Below are positions 1-8,463 of a DNA stretch of 64,000 nucleotides, piece by piece (positions within the stretch are counted from its first letter, which is position 1; each line of letters starts with the position of its first letter). Under the pieces are notes generated by a model, which worked only from the letters and a program-made list of their open reading frames with translations, had not been told where the DNA came from and ran no database searches. This DNA comes from JARRQJ01 sp037381915 (GTDB lineage Bacteria > Pseudomonadota > Gammaproteobacteria > DRLM01). The stretch spans positions 70,824 through 134,823 of the forward strand of contig JARRQJ010000002.1 of NCBI GenBank assembly GCA_037381915.1. The letters run 5' to 3'. Made by a program: the position numbers and the translations under genes.

Positions 1-1
1 A

Positions 2-289
2 CCCTATCCGCGCCGCGCCTCGGCCTACATCGTCGATACCGTGCAAACCGTCCTGTATTACTTCCTGCGCAGCGACGACTTCGAGTCCTGTGTCACCCAA
101 GTGGTAAACCGCGGCGACGACGCCGACACCACCGGCGCCCTGGCCGGCATGCTCAGCGGCGCGGCCTTCGGCGTGGACAATATCCCGCCTTACTGGTTGA
201 AGAAACTCGAGAGGAACACCGTGCGACAAATCACCGCGCAGACCGAGGCGCTGTTGCGCCTTGCGCACAAAACGCCAAGCGAGGCGTAG
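2..289 (+). CDS. draG: ADP-ribosyl-[dinitrogen reductase] glycohydrolase, C-terminal part
   Basis: Only the last 95 codons are present; the gene enters from the left edge. DraG removes the ADP-ribose that DraT puts on an arginine of the nitrogenase Fe protein and so reactivates nitrogenase. The visible part carries the ADP-ribosylglycohydrolase motif GDDADTTGA, whose aspartates and threonine bind the di-metal centre, followed by an alanine/glycine-rich helix and the usual end (NIPPYWLKKL). No draT lies downstream, so its partner must be outside the window. The next gene is a nitrogenase-associated protein 10 bases on, which supports DraG over an unrelated ADP-ribosylglycohydrolase. Confidence 0.85.
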   Translation, partial: PYPRRASAYIVDTVQTVLYYFLRSDDFESCVTQVVNRGDDADTTGALAGMLSGAAFGVDNIPPYWLKKLERNTVRQITAQTEALLRLAHKTPSEA

Positions 290-299
290 GAATACAGCC

Positions 300-728
300 A
301 TGGCAGAGATTTTCTTTTACGAAAAACCCGGCTGCGCCAACAACGCCCAGCAGAAACAACTGCTTAAGGCCGCCGGCCACACCGTCATCGTCCGCAATCT
401 GCTGGCCGAGGCGTGGACCGCCGAGCATCTGCGCAGCTTCTTCGGCGAACTGCCGGTACGCGACTGGTTCAACCGCGCCGCACCGCGCGTAAAATCGGGT
501 GAGGTCGATCCGGAGCGACTCGCAGCGGATGCTGGCTTGGAACTCATGCTGACCGATCCGCTGCTGATCCGGCGACCCTTGATGGAGTGTGAGGGACGGC
601 GCCTCGCCGGTTTCGATGCCGGGCGCGTTGAAGCATGGCTGGGCACATCGCTCGAGCTTGAGGCACGTGGCGATTTGCAGACCTGTCGCCACAACCCAAG
701 CACACCGCCATGTATACAAAAGGAGTGA
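300..728 (+). CDS. ArsC/Spx-fold nitrogenase-associated protein
   Basis: This 142-residue protein has the thioredoxin-like ArsC fold: MAEIFFYEKPGCANNAQQK gives the N-terminal strand and a single active-site cysteine, and FFGELPVRDWFN and DPLLIRRPLME are the conserved blocks (the RRPL arginine region is typical of ArsC). The family is known from nif clusters as 'nitrogenase-associated protein'; its biochemical role is not established. A thiol or Fe-S handling role is plausible. The start is the ATG at 300, just after draG, rather than the in-frame start upstream inside draG. Confidence 0.8.
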   Translation: MAEIFFYEKPGCANNAQQKQLLKAAGHTVIVRNLLAEAWTAEHLRSFFGELPVRDWFNRAAPRVKSGEVDPERLAADAGLELMLTDPLLIRRPLMECEGRRLAGFDAGRVEAWLGTSLELEARGDLQTCRHNPSTPPCIQKE

Positions 729-744
729 GCATGCTCCGACTAGT

Positions 745-783
745 ACTCTCCCCTTCAAGGGGAGGGATAGGGTGGGGATGGGG
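745..783. repeat. Dispersed CTCTCCC/GGGAG palindromic repeat, copy 1
   Basis: CTCTCCCCTTCAAGGGGAG forms a hairpin and is followed by a GGGTGGGG-type tail. Similar intergenic elements occur at 2928-3032, 6734-6834, 10837-10859, 14646-14759, 24079-24115 and near 34576. They look like a REP-type element family. The copy lies in the 112-base gap before the SagB-type gene. Confidence 0.6.
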
Positions 784-840
784 TTTCGCGGAAGACATGA
801 AATCATTGAGGCTTGCCAAATCAATCGTGCCGCATCTGCC

Positions 841-2475
841 ATGACGCATAACACCGACCAAAACACCCAAAACGCCGCCGTCGTCACGGCCTACCACCAG
901 CGCACCAAACACACCCTGGAACGCTACGCCGCCGGGCCCGAAACCCTGGACTGGACCATGCAGCCCGATCCCTTCCGCGAGTTCGCGGGCAGCCCGCGGG
1001 TCGTCCTGCCCTTGACCGCCGACCGACTGGCCACGCCCTACTCTTATATATATGAGAGCGTGGCGCGGCTGACGCCCCGTCCCGTGAGCCTCGCCTCCCT
1101 GGCCACGCTGCTGGAACTGTCCCTGGGTATTTCCGCCTGGAAGGAATACGGCCCCGACCGCTGGGCGCTGCGCTGCAATCCCTCCTCCGGCAATCTCCAT
1201 CCCACCGAGGCCTATGTGTTGTGCCGCGGCGTGGACGGATTGGCGGACGGCGTCTATCACTATTTCAACCGCGAGCATGCCCTGGAGCAACGCTGCCGCG
1301 CCGCCCCCAGCCCGACGCCGCAGCCCGGCGGCGTCTGGATCGCCTTGACCTCCATCCATTGGCGCGAGGCCTGGAAATACGGTGAGCGCGCCTTCCGCTA
1401 TTGCCAGCTCGACGTGGGCCACGCCCTCGGCGCCCTGCGCTATGCCGCCGGTGCCCTGGGCTGGCAAATAAAAATGCTGCACGGTTACAGCAGCGACGAT
1501 CTCGCCGCGCTGCTCGGCCTGAACCGCGACGCGGACTTCGCCGGTGCGGAACGGGAAGCGCCCGATGTCCTGCTGGCGTTATTGCCGCAACCGAACAACG
1601 CAATGCAACCGCCGCCGTCCACGGCGTGCACCGAATGGCAGGGACAGGCCAACCGCCTCGACCCCCATCCCATGTACTACTGGCCGGTGATCGACGAAGT
1701 CGCGGCGGCCACCGCTCACGGGTTGCTCGCCGCCGAGGCCGTCGTTCATCCCGACTATCCGCCGCTGAACCACACCACCACCCAAAGCGCCGCGCAGCTC
1801 ATCCGCGGGCGGCGCAGCGCGCAGCGCTTCGACGGCCGGTACGAGCTACCGGCTGCGGATTTTTATCAGATGCTCGATTGCCTGCTGCCGCGCGACATCG
1901 CGCCCTGGGATATCTGGGACTACACGCCCCGCCTCCATCCACTGCTGTTCGTGCACCGGGTCGCGGGTGTCGCGCCCGGCCTTTACGCGCTGCCGCGCAG
2001 CGCTGAGGGAGAAGCAGTCTTGCGCACGACCCTGCGCGAAGACTTCCAATGGCAACGGGTGACGGACTGCCCCGATCACATTCCACTGTATCAACTCGCC
2101 GCCGCCGACTGCGGCAAGCTGGCGCGGACCGTGAGTTGCCATCAGGCCATCGCCTCCCATGGCTGTTTTTCGCTGGGCATGGTGGCGGAATTCGCCGACG
2201 TGGTGAGCCAGTCACCTTGGCGCTACCGGCAACTGCACTGGGAAGCGGGCCTGCTCGGGCAAGTGCTGTATCTGGAGGCCGAGGCCGCGGGTATCAGCGG
2301 CACGGGCATCGGCTGTTTTTTCGACGACGCCGTCCATGAGCTGCTCGGCCTGCACGGCCTGGGCCTGCAAACCCTTTACCACTTCACGGTGGGACGCGCC
2401 CTGCACGACGCGCGCATCACCACTCTACCGCCCTATCCTGAGCGGGCGGCACAACCATCGGAGCATGCCACATGA
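841..2475 (+). CDS. Tandem SagB/nitroreductase-type dehydrogenase
   Basis: This 544-residue protein has two nitroreductase-fold halves. The first (about residues 40-250) has the SagB-type signature CNPSSGNLHPTEAY and DGVYHYFNREH. The second (about 310-540) begins RGRRSAQRFDG and ends with EAEAAGISGTGIGCFFDD, where FMN and dimer contacts normally lie. SagB/ThcOx enzymes are FMN oxidoreductases, known for azoline oxidation in peptide natural products, but no precursor peptide or cyclodehydratase is visible here, so that role is not supported. The substrate is unknown. The ATG at 841 was chosen because the upstream frame runs through the palindromic repeat. Its stop overlaps the ankyrin gene (ATGA), indicating translational coupling. 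Confidence 0.8.
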   Translation: MTHNTDQNTQNAAVVTAYHQRTKHTLERYAAGPETLDWTMQPDPFREFAGSPRVVLPLTADRLATPYSYIYESVARLTPRPVSLASLATLLELSLGISAWKEYGPDRWALRCNPSSGNLHPTEAYVLCRGVDGLADGVYHYFNREHALEQRCRAAPSPTPQPGGVWIALTSIHWREAWKYGERAFRYCQLDVGHALGALRYAAGALGWQIKMLHGYSSDDLAALLGLNRDADFAGAEREAPDVLLALLPQPNNAMQPPPSTACTEWQGQANRLDPHPMYYWPVIDEVAAATAHGLLAAEAVVHPDYPPLNHTTTQSAAQLIRGRRSAQRFDGRYELPAADFYQMLDCLLPRDIAPWDIWDYTPRLHPLLFVHRVAGVAPGLYALPRSAEGEAVLRTTLREDFQWQRVTDCPDHIPLYQLAAADCGKLARTVSCHQAIASHGCFSLGMVAEFADVVSQSPWRYRQLHWEAGLLGQVLYLEAEAAGISGTGIGCFFDDAVHELLGLHGLGLQTLYHFTVGRALHDARITTLPPYPERAAQPSEHAT

Positions 2476-2918
2476 ACAACACTATCCTGCCCCTCTGGCT
2501 GGCACAACACGGTTTTACCGGCAAGGACCTCAATGCCGTCGGCGCCAGCGGCCTCACCCCGCTGATGCGCGCCGCGCGCCAGGGCGACCTCGACAAGATC
2601 GACGCCCTGCTGCAACTCGGCGTCGATCTCGCCGTCCGCAATGGCGACGGCAACAACGCTCTATGGTTCGCCTGCGTGGGTGAACACTTCGACGCCATCG
2701 CCCTGCTGCTCGAACGTGGCATCGACATCGACAATCAGAACGACAACGGCGCCACCTGCCTGATGTACGCCGCCTCCACCAGTAAGGACACGGTGGTACA
2801 AACCCTGCTGGCAGCCGGGGCGAACGACAAGCTCAAATCCCTGGACGACTTCACCGCACTGGATGTGGCGGCGACGCTCGACTGCCTGCAACTATTGCGC
2901 AAGACCGCCACGGCATGA
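2472..2918 (+). CDS. Small ankyrin-repeat protein
   Basis: The 148-residue protein has about three to four ankyrin repeats: GLTPLMRAARQGDLDKIDALL, GNNALWFACVGEHFDAIALLL and NGATCLMYAASTSKDTVVQTLL-type units. There is no signal peptide, so it is presumably cytoplasmic and mediates protein contacts. It overlaps the SagB-type gene by four bases and is very likely made with it; the two products may form a complex. Its specific partner cannot be read from the sequence. Confidence 0.8.
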   Translation: MNNTILPLWLAQHGFTGKDLNAVGASGLTPLMRAARQGDLDKIDALLQLGVDLAVRNGDGNNALWFACVGEHFDAIALLLERGIDIDNQNDNGATCLMYAASTSKDTVVQTLLAAGANDKLKSLDDFTALDVAATLDCLQLLRKTATA

Positions 2919-2927
2919 AATGCTTGG

Positions 2928-3032
2928 CTACATCTCCCTCTCCCCGGGGAAGTGAGGCGGAAAAGTTTATCTCCCTCTCCCTTAGGGACCTCGGCGCCCC
3001 CTTGAGGGATAGAGGGTCGGGGTGAGGACGAT
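2928..3032. repeat. Dispersed CTCTCCC/GGGAG repeats, copy 2 (double)
   Basis: Two partial copies of the same family lie back to back between the ankyrin gene and trmO: CTCCCTCTCCCCGGGGAAG and a longer copy ending GGGTCGGGGTGAGGACGA. They occupy most of the gap. Confidence 0.55.
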
Positions 3033-3082
3033 CTAATTAAACACAAGTCGATAATCCTTTCACCGCCATTCGGACCCAACCC

Positions 3083-3544
3083 ATGCAGATAGAACCCATC
3101 GGTATCATCCACTCCCCTCACCACAACAAGGACGACTGTCCGATCCAGCCACCCTGCGCCGCCACGACGCCGGGCAAGGTGGAAGTCTTCGAGCAATACC
3201 AGGAGGGTTTGAAAGATATCGAAGGCTTTTCACATATTTACCTGCTCTATCATTTCGACCGTTCCGGCGACGTCCAACTGGTCCGGCCAACCTTCCTCGA
3301 CGACCAGCCGCACGGCATCTACGCGTCGCGGCATCCCTGCCGTCCCAACGGTATCGGCCTGTCCATCGTCAAACTGATCAAGCGCGACGGCAACTTGCTG
3401 GAAATCTCTGGCATCGACATTCTCGACGGCACCCCGCTGCTGGACATCAAACCCTACATCCCGCGCTTCGACCTCGTCACCGATGCGACCGAAGGCTGGC
3501 TGACAGGCAAGGAGTGGCGACCGAAACCGCAAGGTAGAGAATAG
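3083..3544 (+). CDS. trmO: tRNA (N6-threonylcarbamoyladenosine-37) methyltransferase, TrmO/TsaA family
   Basis: The 153-residue protein matches the TrmO (YaeB/TsaA, UPF0066) beta-barrel family: IEPIGIIHSPH at the start, a central HIYLLYHFDRS and HGIYASRHPCRPNGIGLSIVKL, the family hallmark. E. coli TrmO uses SAM to N6-methylate t6A37 in threonine tRNA. It is shorter than the E. coli protein and lacks its C-terminal extension. TrmO-like genes often sit beside nif genes; whether this copy has a nitrogenase-related role is unproven. Confidence 0.82.
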   Translation: MQIEPIGIIHSPHHNKDDCPIQPPCAATTPGKVEVFEQYQEGLKDIEGFSHIYLLYHFDRSGDVQLVRPTFLDDQPHGIYASRHPCRPNGIGLSIVKLIKRDGNLLEISGIDILDGTPLLDIKPYIPRFDLVTDATEGWLTGKEWRPKPQGRE

Positions 3545-3837
3545 ATGACTCATCCAAACCGTGTCATTAAATGATATACACGATGCCTTGAATTAGATCT
3601 GTTAGTTTAAGCCGAGACACTATGTCCGAATTCGGCTGCGACCAGTTGAGATCGCTGCCAAGAGCGGACGTTATCCCATTGCCCGTTCCGGGATCGCTTT
3701 TCGGGCCGAAATAACGGAGACGTCAGGAAACAATCCATAAGCTAGGCTATTATAAAGAGCGCTTCATCAATGATGCGAGTTGACCGCGAGGCCTGTTGAT
3801 TGACCCGCTTGACATTTCGGCAAAAGAGCTTGAATAA
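3545..3837. other. Non-coding gap before the BsuPI-like gene
   Basis: These 293 bases hold no convincing gene. They become AT-richer towards the lipoprotein gene, consistent with its promoter, but I cannot assign a clear -35/-10 pair. Confidence 0.4.
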
Positions 3838-4302
3838 ATGTTTTTAAGAAAATTGCTGGCCGCCGTTTTCATGCTGTCCATAATAGTTGGATGCCACGAT
3901 GCAAGCGATGCCGACACATCCAGTGATTTTGTTGTCACCCTAAGAACACTCGATAAATTCGGCCAAGATGCAACATCTTTTGTTCAGGGGGAAAACATCA
4001 CTATCGTCTTATCAATTAAAAATGTCTCCGCAGAAACGAAAACTCTGAATTTTGGAAGTGGGGAGCAATATGATTTTATTGCCAAAGATGCCAATGATAC
4101 TATCGTATGGAGATGGTCGATGGGCAAGCTCTTTATAGCAGCCTTTACATCCTATGACATTGCGCCAAGTGATACTCACACGGTTACGACCACATGGGAC
4201 CAAATGACCCCTGCCGGGGTGTTGCCAGTCGGGAACTACACATTGGAAGCGGTTGATATAGGTATTAGTACGATTCCGAAGCAAGACTTCAGCATAATTT
4301 GA
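3838..4302 (+). CDS. Putative lipoprotein with BsuPI-like proteinase-inhibitor domain
   Basis: The 154-residue protein begins with a lipoprotein signal: charged MFLRKLL, a hydrophobic stretch and a lipobox ending IVGC at residue 19. The rest resembles BsuPI, the Bacillus intracellular proteinase inhibitor: a strand-rich domain with FGSGEQYDFIAKDAND, VWRWSMGKLF and LPVGNYTLEAVD. It would be anchored to an envelope membrane; inhibitor activity is inference. The gene is clearly AT-richer than its neighbours and stands alone, which suggests recent acquisition. Confidence 0.6.
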   Translation: MFLRKLLAAVFMLSIIVGCHDASDADTSSDFVVTLRTLDKFGQDATSFVQGENITIVLSIKNVSAETKTLNFGSGEQYDFIAKDANDTIVWRWSMGKLFIAAFTSYDIAPSDTHTVTTTWDQMTPAGVLPVGNYTLEAVDIGISTIPKQDFSII

Positions 4303-4351
4303 GAAGTATGACGATTTAATTACCTTAAGTTGAAACCGATTCCTTTTTTGC

Positions 4352-5311
4352 CTAGGGAGAGGCAAATGGCCGGGTTGGTTTGACGGTCTTCCCTTCGAAC
4401 AAATCGGCGTCTCGTTTGAGCGCATCGTATAAATAAGCCATCAGCGCCTTGACTCTGGCGGTGTGGCGCAGGTCGGGGTGAGTCAACAGCCATAATTCCA
4501 GCGTTAACGGCTCGATGGAGTCGGTCACGCGCATCAGCCTTTTATCCCTATCGCCTAGATAACAGGGCATCAGCGTCACGCCCATGCCTTCGGCTGCGGC
4601 ATTGATTACCGCTATTGCCAGGCTACTTGAGAAGATGGTGCGCGCTTCACCTTGCCCTCTTTTTTTCCAAAGCATGGGGACCAGCCATTCCACTGTTCCG
4701 GAAATCAGACTCCAATCGAGTTCGGCCAGCGGGATGCCTTCCTTGTCTGCTAGGTATTGCGGCGAGGAAAACACCGCGAAGCGGAAGTCGCAGATCTTTC
4801 TTCCCAGGCTGGTATCCGGTGGCTTACGGGTGGCGCGAATCGCGATATCCGCCTCGCGTCGCCCGAGATCGAAAGCGGCAATGTTCCCGGTCACCTCAAC
4901 GGTGACGTCAGGATGCCGGCGGCAGAATTCGGCCATCAGTTTGGGCGCGATCTGGGTCGCCAATCCCTCCATCGCCGTCACGGTGATTTTTCCCTGCAGT
5001 CGCATGTCCTGGCCCAGCACTTCGCGGCCGAGCGCGTGGACTTCGGCTTCGATGCGCTCGGCGTATTGCATGGCCGTGCGCCCCGCATCGGTCATGGCGT
5101 AGCCTTCGGGCAGGCGCTCGAAAAAGCGCACCCCGGTCTTGTCCTCTATGGCGTTGAGCTTGCGGAAAACCGTGCTGTGGTTGTTGCCGAGGGTGCGCGC
5201 GGCGCCGGAGAGGCTGCCGGCCCGGCATATCGCCAGAATGACTGCCAAATCACTCCATTCCAACGCCTCAGGCTGGCGATTTACGGCGGCTTGAATCGGG
5301 AACAGGCTCAT
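4352..5311 (-). CDS. LysR-family transcriptional regulator
   Basis: This 319-residue protein has the LysR winged HTH at residues 19-78 (WSDLAVILAICRAGSLSGAA; NHSTVFRKLNAIEDKTGVRF) followed by the two-lobed effector-binding domain. It is divergent from the cupin gene at 5450 across a 138-base AT-rich gap, the classic layout in which a LysR protein controls its divergent neighbour. The effector is unknown. It is far from cbbM, so there is no reason to call it CbbR. Confidence 0.85.
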   Translation of the reverse strand: MSLFPIQAAVNRQPEALEWSDLAVILAICRAGSLSGAARTLGNNHSTVFRKLNAIEDKTGVRFFERLPEGYAMTDAGRTAMQYAERIEAEVHALGREVLGQDMRLQGKITVTAMEGLATQIAPKLMAEFCRRHPDVTVEVTGNIAAFDLGRREADIAIRATRKPPDTSLGRKICDFRFAVFSSPQYLADKEGIPLAELDWSLISGTVEWLVPMLWKKRGQGEARTIFSSSLAIAVINAAAEGMGVTLMPCYLGDRDKRLMRVTDSIEPLTLELWLLTHPDLRHTARVKALMAYLYDALKRDADLFEGKTVKPTRPFASP

Positions 5312-5449
5312 TATTTCAATCTATTCAATTAGTTGCCGATATTTGCATTTTTGCAAGCTTATATTTCAATTATAGGTAATTCTATTGCGATTTCAATCAG
5401 CCTACGATCACTCCCGTAGCAACGATAACCCACAACGAGGAGAGACGAC
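5312..5449. promoter_or_regulatory. Divergent LysR/cupin control region
   Basis: The gap contains the inverted repeat TTGCATTTTTGCAA (5343-5356), which fits the T-N11-A pattern of LysR boxes, and three exact copies of ATTTCAAT at 5313, 5363 and 5390. GGAGAG about ten bases before the cupin ATG serves as ribosome binding site. Binding by the adjacent LysR protein is inferred. Confidence 0.5.
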
Positions 5450-6091
5450 ATGAGCAAATTTACCATCGACGGTTTTGCCGCAGGGTGCAAACAGGCCATG
5501 GCCGGCGCCGCCGACCGCGAACTTGCCGCCAAAACCTGCTTAGAAAAGGTGTTGCAGGAAAACGATTTGACCGAAATAGCCGAGGTTCTCGATGCCGCCA
5601 TCCCCCCAGGCGCCGACGTGGGCGAAATGATCGTTCACACGTCTCCCGAGCTGACCATGCTATACGCACGGGTACCGGCGCGCTTTGAAAGCGGCATTCA
5701 CAATCACACGGTGTTTGCCTGCATGGGTCAACTCGAAGGCCGCGAAGTCAGCACGGTTTACAAGAAAGCCGCAGGCGAGCAGCGCCTCGCCGTAGCCGAA
5801 ACACTCACCGTCCACGCCGGTAGTGTGATGAGTTTGCCGGCCGATGCCATCCATCACATCGAAAACCCGGACAACACCGTCGCGCGGTCGCTGCATATTT
5901 ACGGCGGCGATTTCGGCGCCGTCATGGACGAGCGCAGCCTGTGGGACGCCGACGATCACCAGGAAAAGGGGTTCAGCTTTCAGGAATTGATCGAACAATC
6001 CATCAAGACCATGAAGGCCCATCGCAACCAGATCGGCCTGGAGGCCGTGGCCAAGGCCATTCCCGCCACGCGTCCGTTCATCGACGGCTAG
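5450..6091 (+). CDS. Cupin, cysteine-dioxygenase-like metal enzyme
   Basis: The 213-residue cytoplasmic protein resembles the 'predicted metal-dependent enzyme of the double-stranded beta-helix superfamily' related to cysteine dioxygenase. The metal site is visible as SGIHNHTVFACMGQLEGRE (His84, His86, with a downstream Glu) and a later histidine pair in LPADAIHHIENPD. Such proteins usually hold Fe(II). The substrate is unknown; a thiol would fit the family. It is divergent from a LysR regulator and followed after 32 bases by a second, exported cupin, so the two may act in one pathway. Confidence 0.65.
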   Translation: MSKFTIDGFAAGCKQAMAGAADRELAAKTCLEKVLQENDLTEIAEVLDAAIPPGADVGEMIVHTSPELTMLYARVPARFESGIHNHTVFACMGQLEGREVSTVYKKAAGEQRLAVAETLTVHAGSVMSLPADAIHHIENPDNTVARSLHIYGGDFGAVMDERSLWDADDHQEKGFSFQELIEQSIKTMKAHRNQIGLEAVAKAIPATRPFIDG

Positions 6092-6123
6092 ACCACTAAC
6101 CCCACTGATAGGAGATCAACGCC

Positions 6124-6549
6124 ATGAAACCACTTTATACAGCAATGATGTTGGGCACCGTGCTCGGACTTGCGGGCATGACCGGCCACGCCGAATCCAC
6201 GGCCAAGAGCACGACGAGCGGAACTGTCGTCGACACCCTTTTGAAAAGGGGACTGGTAGTCGCGCCGGGCACAGATGTGATTATCGATCGCGTCACCCTG
6301 CCGCCCGACATCACCTTGTCGAGGCGTTGGCATCCCGGCGAGATGTTCGTCTACGTCATGAAAGGCACCGTCACAGTGTCCCCGGACGGCAAGGACGAGA
6401 TTGTCGGCAAAAAAGGCGACGTCGTCGACGTACCGTTCAAGCAGGTGTATGCGGCGCGAACGAACGGCGAAGGCGCGCAACTGTTGCTCTTCCGCGTCCA
6501 CGAAGCCGGGCAACCGATACGCGTCAAAGTGGAAAATGAAGATCCTTAG
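6124..6549 (+). CDS. Exported small cupin
   Basis: This 141-residue protein has a Sec signal peptide (MKPLYTAMMLGTVLGLAGMTGHAES, cut predicted after GHA) and a single cupin barrel: ITLSRRWHPGEMFVYVMKG gives motif 1 and the GKKGDVVDVPF region leads into motif 2. Only one motif-1 histidine is in the usual place, so metal binding is not assured. It is probably co-transcribed with the preceding cupin. Function unknown. Confidence 0.65.
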   Translation: MKPLYTAMMLGTVLGLAGMTGHAESTAKSTTSGTVVDTLLKRGLVVAPGTDVIIDRVTLPPDITLSRRWHPGEMFVYVMKGTVTVSPDGKDEIVGKKGDVVDVPFKQVYAARTNGEGAQLLLFRVHEAGQPIRVKVENEDP

Positions 6550-6914
6550 GCGTTCGCCGCTTACGGCTGTCCCACCTCGCTGGAGGCACGCACAAGCAAT
6601 CAAAGGGGTCAGACTCAACGCTGTCCCACTTACAAACATTTATATTGCATCAACTCAATGATTGGCCTTAATTCGCTGGCTGTATCAAGGTAAGTCTACA
6701 TAAAATAATGAACGGCCGTATCAATCTTGCGTTCCTTCTCCCTTCGGCAGAAGGCGAGGTTGAGGGGATTTAAATCAGGGCATTGGCTTGATTTTATCCC
6801 GTCACCCCGCGCCTCTCCCGGAGGGAGAGGGAGTAACTCGGACAGCAGTGGGTCAGACTCGGCTGAATCTCCATGGCATCGCTAATAAATTCCAATTGGA
6901 CCTGATACTCGGGC
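6550..6914. other. Intergenic region with degenerate mobile-element-like repeats
   Basis: No gene is visible. It contains two copies of a GGGTCAGACTC phrase (about 6605 and 6849), CTGTCCCAC repeats (near 6567 and 6627), and two copies of the CTCTCCC/GGGAG palindrome (6734-6765 and 6800-6834). GGGTCAGACTC-type sequence often borders REP-associated transposase remnants, so this is probably a decayed repeat cluster. Confidence 0.4.
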
Positions 6915-7460
6915 CTACGCTGTAGCCGTTATCTCTTCCAGAAATCGACTGGTGAAACGCGCGACGGCATCCCAATCGGTATATTCATGATCGCGGCGGG
7001 TATCGGTGCTGCCACCTTCGCGCTTGGTGATCATTTTCATGATGAAGCGGGTGATGAAATTATACTGTGTATATTTCACGGCACCGGCGAAGGTCTCGCT
7101 GAGGGTCGGGCGCCAGCGGGTGGAGTTGGTAAAGCGTACGCCGTAATTCCTGGCCTCTGCGCGCTCATCGGCGTTTTGGCTCTGGATTGCCATGCATACG
7201 GTGAAGAATGCAGAGGGTACGTCACTAAGCCAGTCACGGTGAATCGTGACAAATTTACGAAGATATGCCGGATAGCTGCCCATATGAATGGACCCACCCA
7301 CGATGGCCGCGTCAAAGCCGTCTATGGCAAAACCGGTTTGAATCTCTTTAGTGGAATAAGTACTGGCCTGCAGGCCCTGCTTGCGAATGATTTGCGCGAT
7401 GCGCTCGGCTATCTTGGCCGTTTGCCCCTCCTTGGATCCATATACAATCAGGACATGCAT
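6915..7460 (-). CDS. hemG: Flavodoxin-domain protein, HemG-type protoporphyrinogen oxidase
   Basis: The 181-residue protein starts MHVLIVYGSKEGQTAKIAERI, the FMN phosphate-binding loop of flavodoxins, and has FDAAIVGGSIHMGSYPAYLRKF, typical of HemG. HemG oxidises protoporphyrinogen IX with menaquinone or ubiquinone in haem synthesis at the inner membrane. Length and the C-terminal WDAVARFTSRFLEEI fit HemG. A general flavodoxin role is the alternative. It stands alone, convergent with the cupins. Confidence 0.7.
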   Translation of the reverse strand: MHVLIVYGSKEGQTAKIAERIAQIIRKQGLQASTYSTKEIQTGFAIDGFDAAIVGGSIHMGSYPAYLRKFVTIHRDWLSDVPSAFFTVCMAIQSQNADERAEARNYGVRFTNSTRWRPTLSETFAGAVKYTQYNFITRFIMKMITKREGGSTDTRRDHEYTDWDAVARFTSRFLEEITATA

Positions 7461-7591
7461 TACCTGCCTCCTGGAGAAGTGCGCGGAAAGCGGGACGGAA
7501 CAGAGTTATTTCCTCCGGCCATATTGGAATTGTAGATCAAAAGATATATTCGTTCTCATTTCTCCATGATATTTTCATTATCACTAAACTT

Positions 7592-8461
7592 TCAGGCAGT
7601 TGCCGCCACTGCCTGTCCCGCCTCGCTGGCGACTTGGATGATCGCGCGCACGAATTCCTCCAGTGGCACATCGACCCGCTGAATGTTCTGCTCCGCCAGA
7701 AAGCGCTTCTCGTTCTTGGTCGGCTCCTCCGGCAATACCGCCCAGTGCTTGTCCGACGAGCGCTTCATGGTCTGACGGGCGAAGCTGCGTTCCAGTTGAT
7801 TGGCGAACCGACAACCCAGGAATACGAAATTGCGGCCGGTACGCCGTTGCTGCACCACGGCGGGGATGGGGGTCTGGATGTCGATCTCGGTGAGCACCTC
7901 GACGTAGTCGGAATCCGATACCAGGAAGTTGCGCGTTGGGGAGATGGAGCCCAGCGGCTGATACACTACCGTGCTCCAGTCTTCGACCGCCGCCTCGTCG
8001 GCCTCGTTGCCGTCGGGGAGATAGTTCTTGGTCCAGGTTCCGAAATGTTCGGCCTGGCTGAGTCCCTGGATGCAACCCCAGCCATCCCGGCTCTTAAGGG
8101 CGGTTGCCATTGCGTTGTCGTACCACACGTCGACAACCAGCGGCAGCTTGTTCAAAGCGGCGATAAAACGATGCAGGTCCGTCGGCAGCGCGTCGATTTG
8201 AAACGCCTCGGCCATCAGATTTACCACGGTCTTGCGATGCTTGAAGTTTTCGATGAACTGCGCCGCCGCGGTGAGGTTGTTTTTGATCTTGTGTGGAACA
8301 CTGGCCTTGGCCGTGAGGCGCTGTACCAAGTCCTCGGGCGTAGACGGTACGTCGGCGTTGGCCGGGTCCAGTGCCAGCACTTCCGGTCCGAGAAACGGAA
8401 TCACCTGCCCGCCGGACAGGCCGCGCGCGATCTCTTCTACCACTGCAGACAGTTCGCTCAT
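7592..8461 (-). CDS. SIR2-like domain protein of the nif cluster
   Basis: This 289-residue protein resembles SIR2-like (SIR2_2) domains: GQVIPFLGPEVL aligns with the NAD-binding GAGxS loop (here G-P-E), and VVYQPLGSISPTRNFLVSDSDYVEVL with the HG...T..DY region, where the catalytic His is replaced (QPLGS). The key motifs are therefore degenerate and enzymatic activity is doubtful. It is the last gene of the long nif transcript, two bases after the 75-aa gene. Related proteins occur in other nif clusters, I believe, without an assigned function. Confidence 0.6.
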   Translation of the reverse strand: MSELSAVVEEIARGLSGGQVIPFLGPEVLALDPANADVPSTPEDLVQRLTAKASVPHKIKNNLTAAAQFIENFKHRKTVVNLMAEAFQIDALPTDLHRFIAALNKLPLVVDVWYDNAMATALKSRDGWGCIQGLSQAEHFGTWTKNYLPDGNEADEAAVEDWSTVVYQPLGSISPTRNFLVSDSDYVEVLTEIDIQTPIPAVVQQRRTGRNFVFLGCRFANQLERSFARQTMKRSSDKHWAVLPEEPTKNEKRFLAEQNIQRVDVPLEEFVRAIIQVASEAGQAVAATA

Positions 8462-8463
8462 GA

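Noticed and set aside
841..2475. Thiazole/oxazole-modified peptide cluster (SagB)
   Set aside because: No SagC/SagD-like cyclodehydratase or precursor peptide is present; the enzyme is a tandem nitroreductase next to nif genes.
4352..5311. CbbR regulator of cbbM
   Set aside because: The LysR gene is 25 kb from cbbM and divergent from a cupin gene; nothing links it to carbon fixation.
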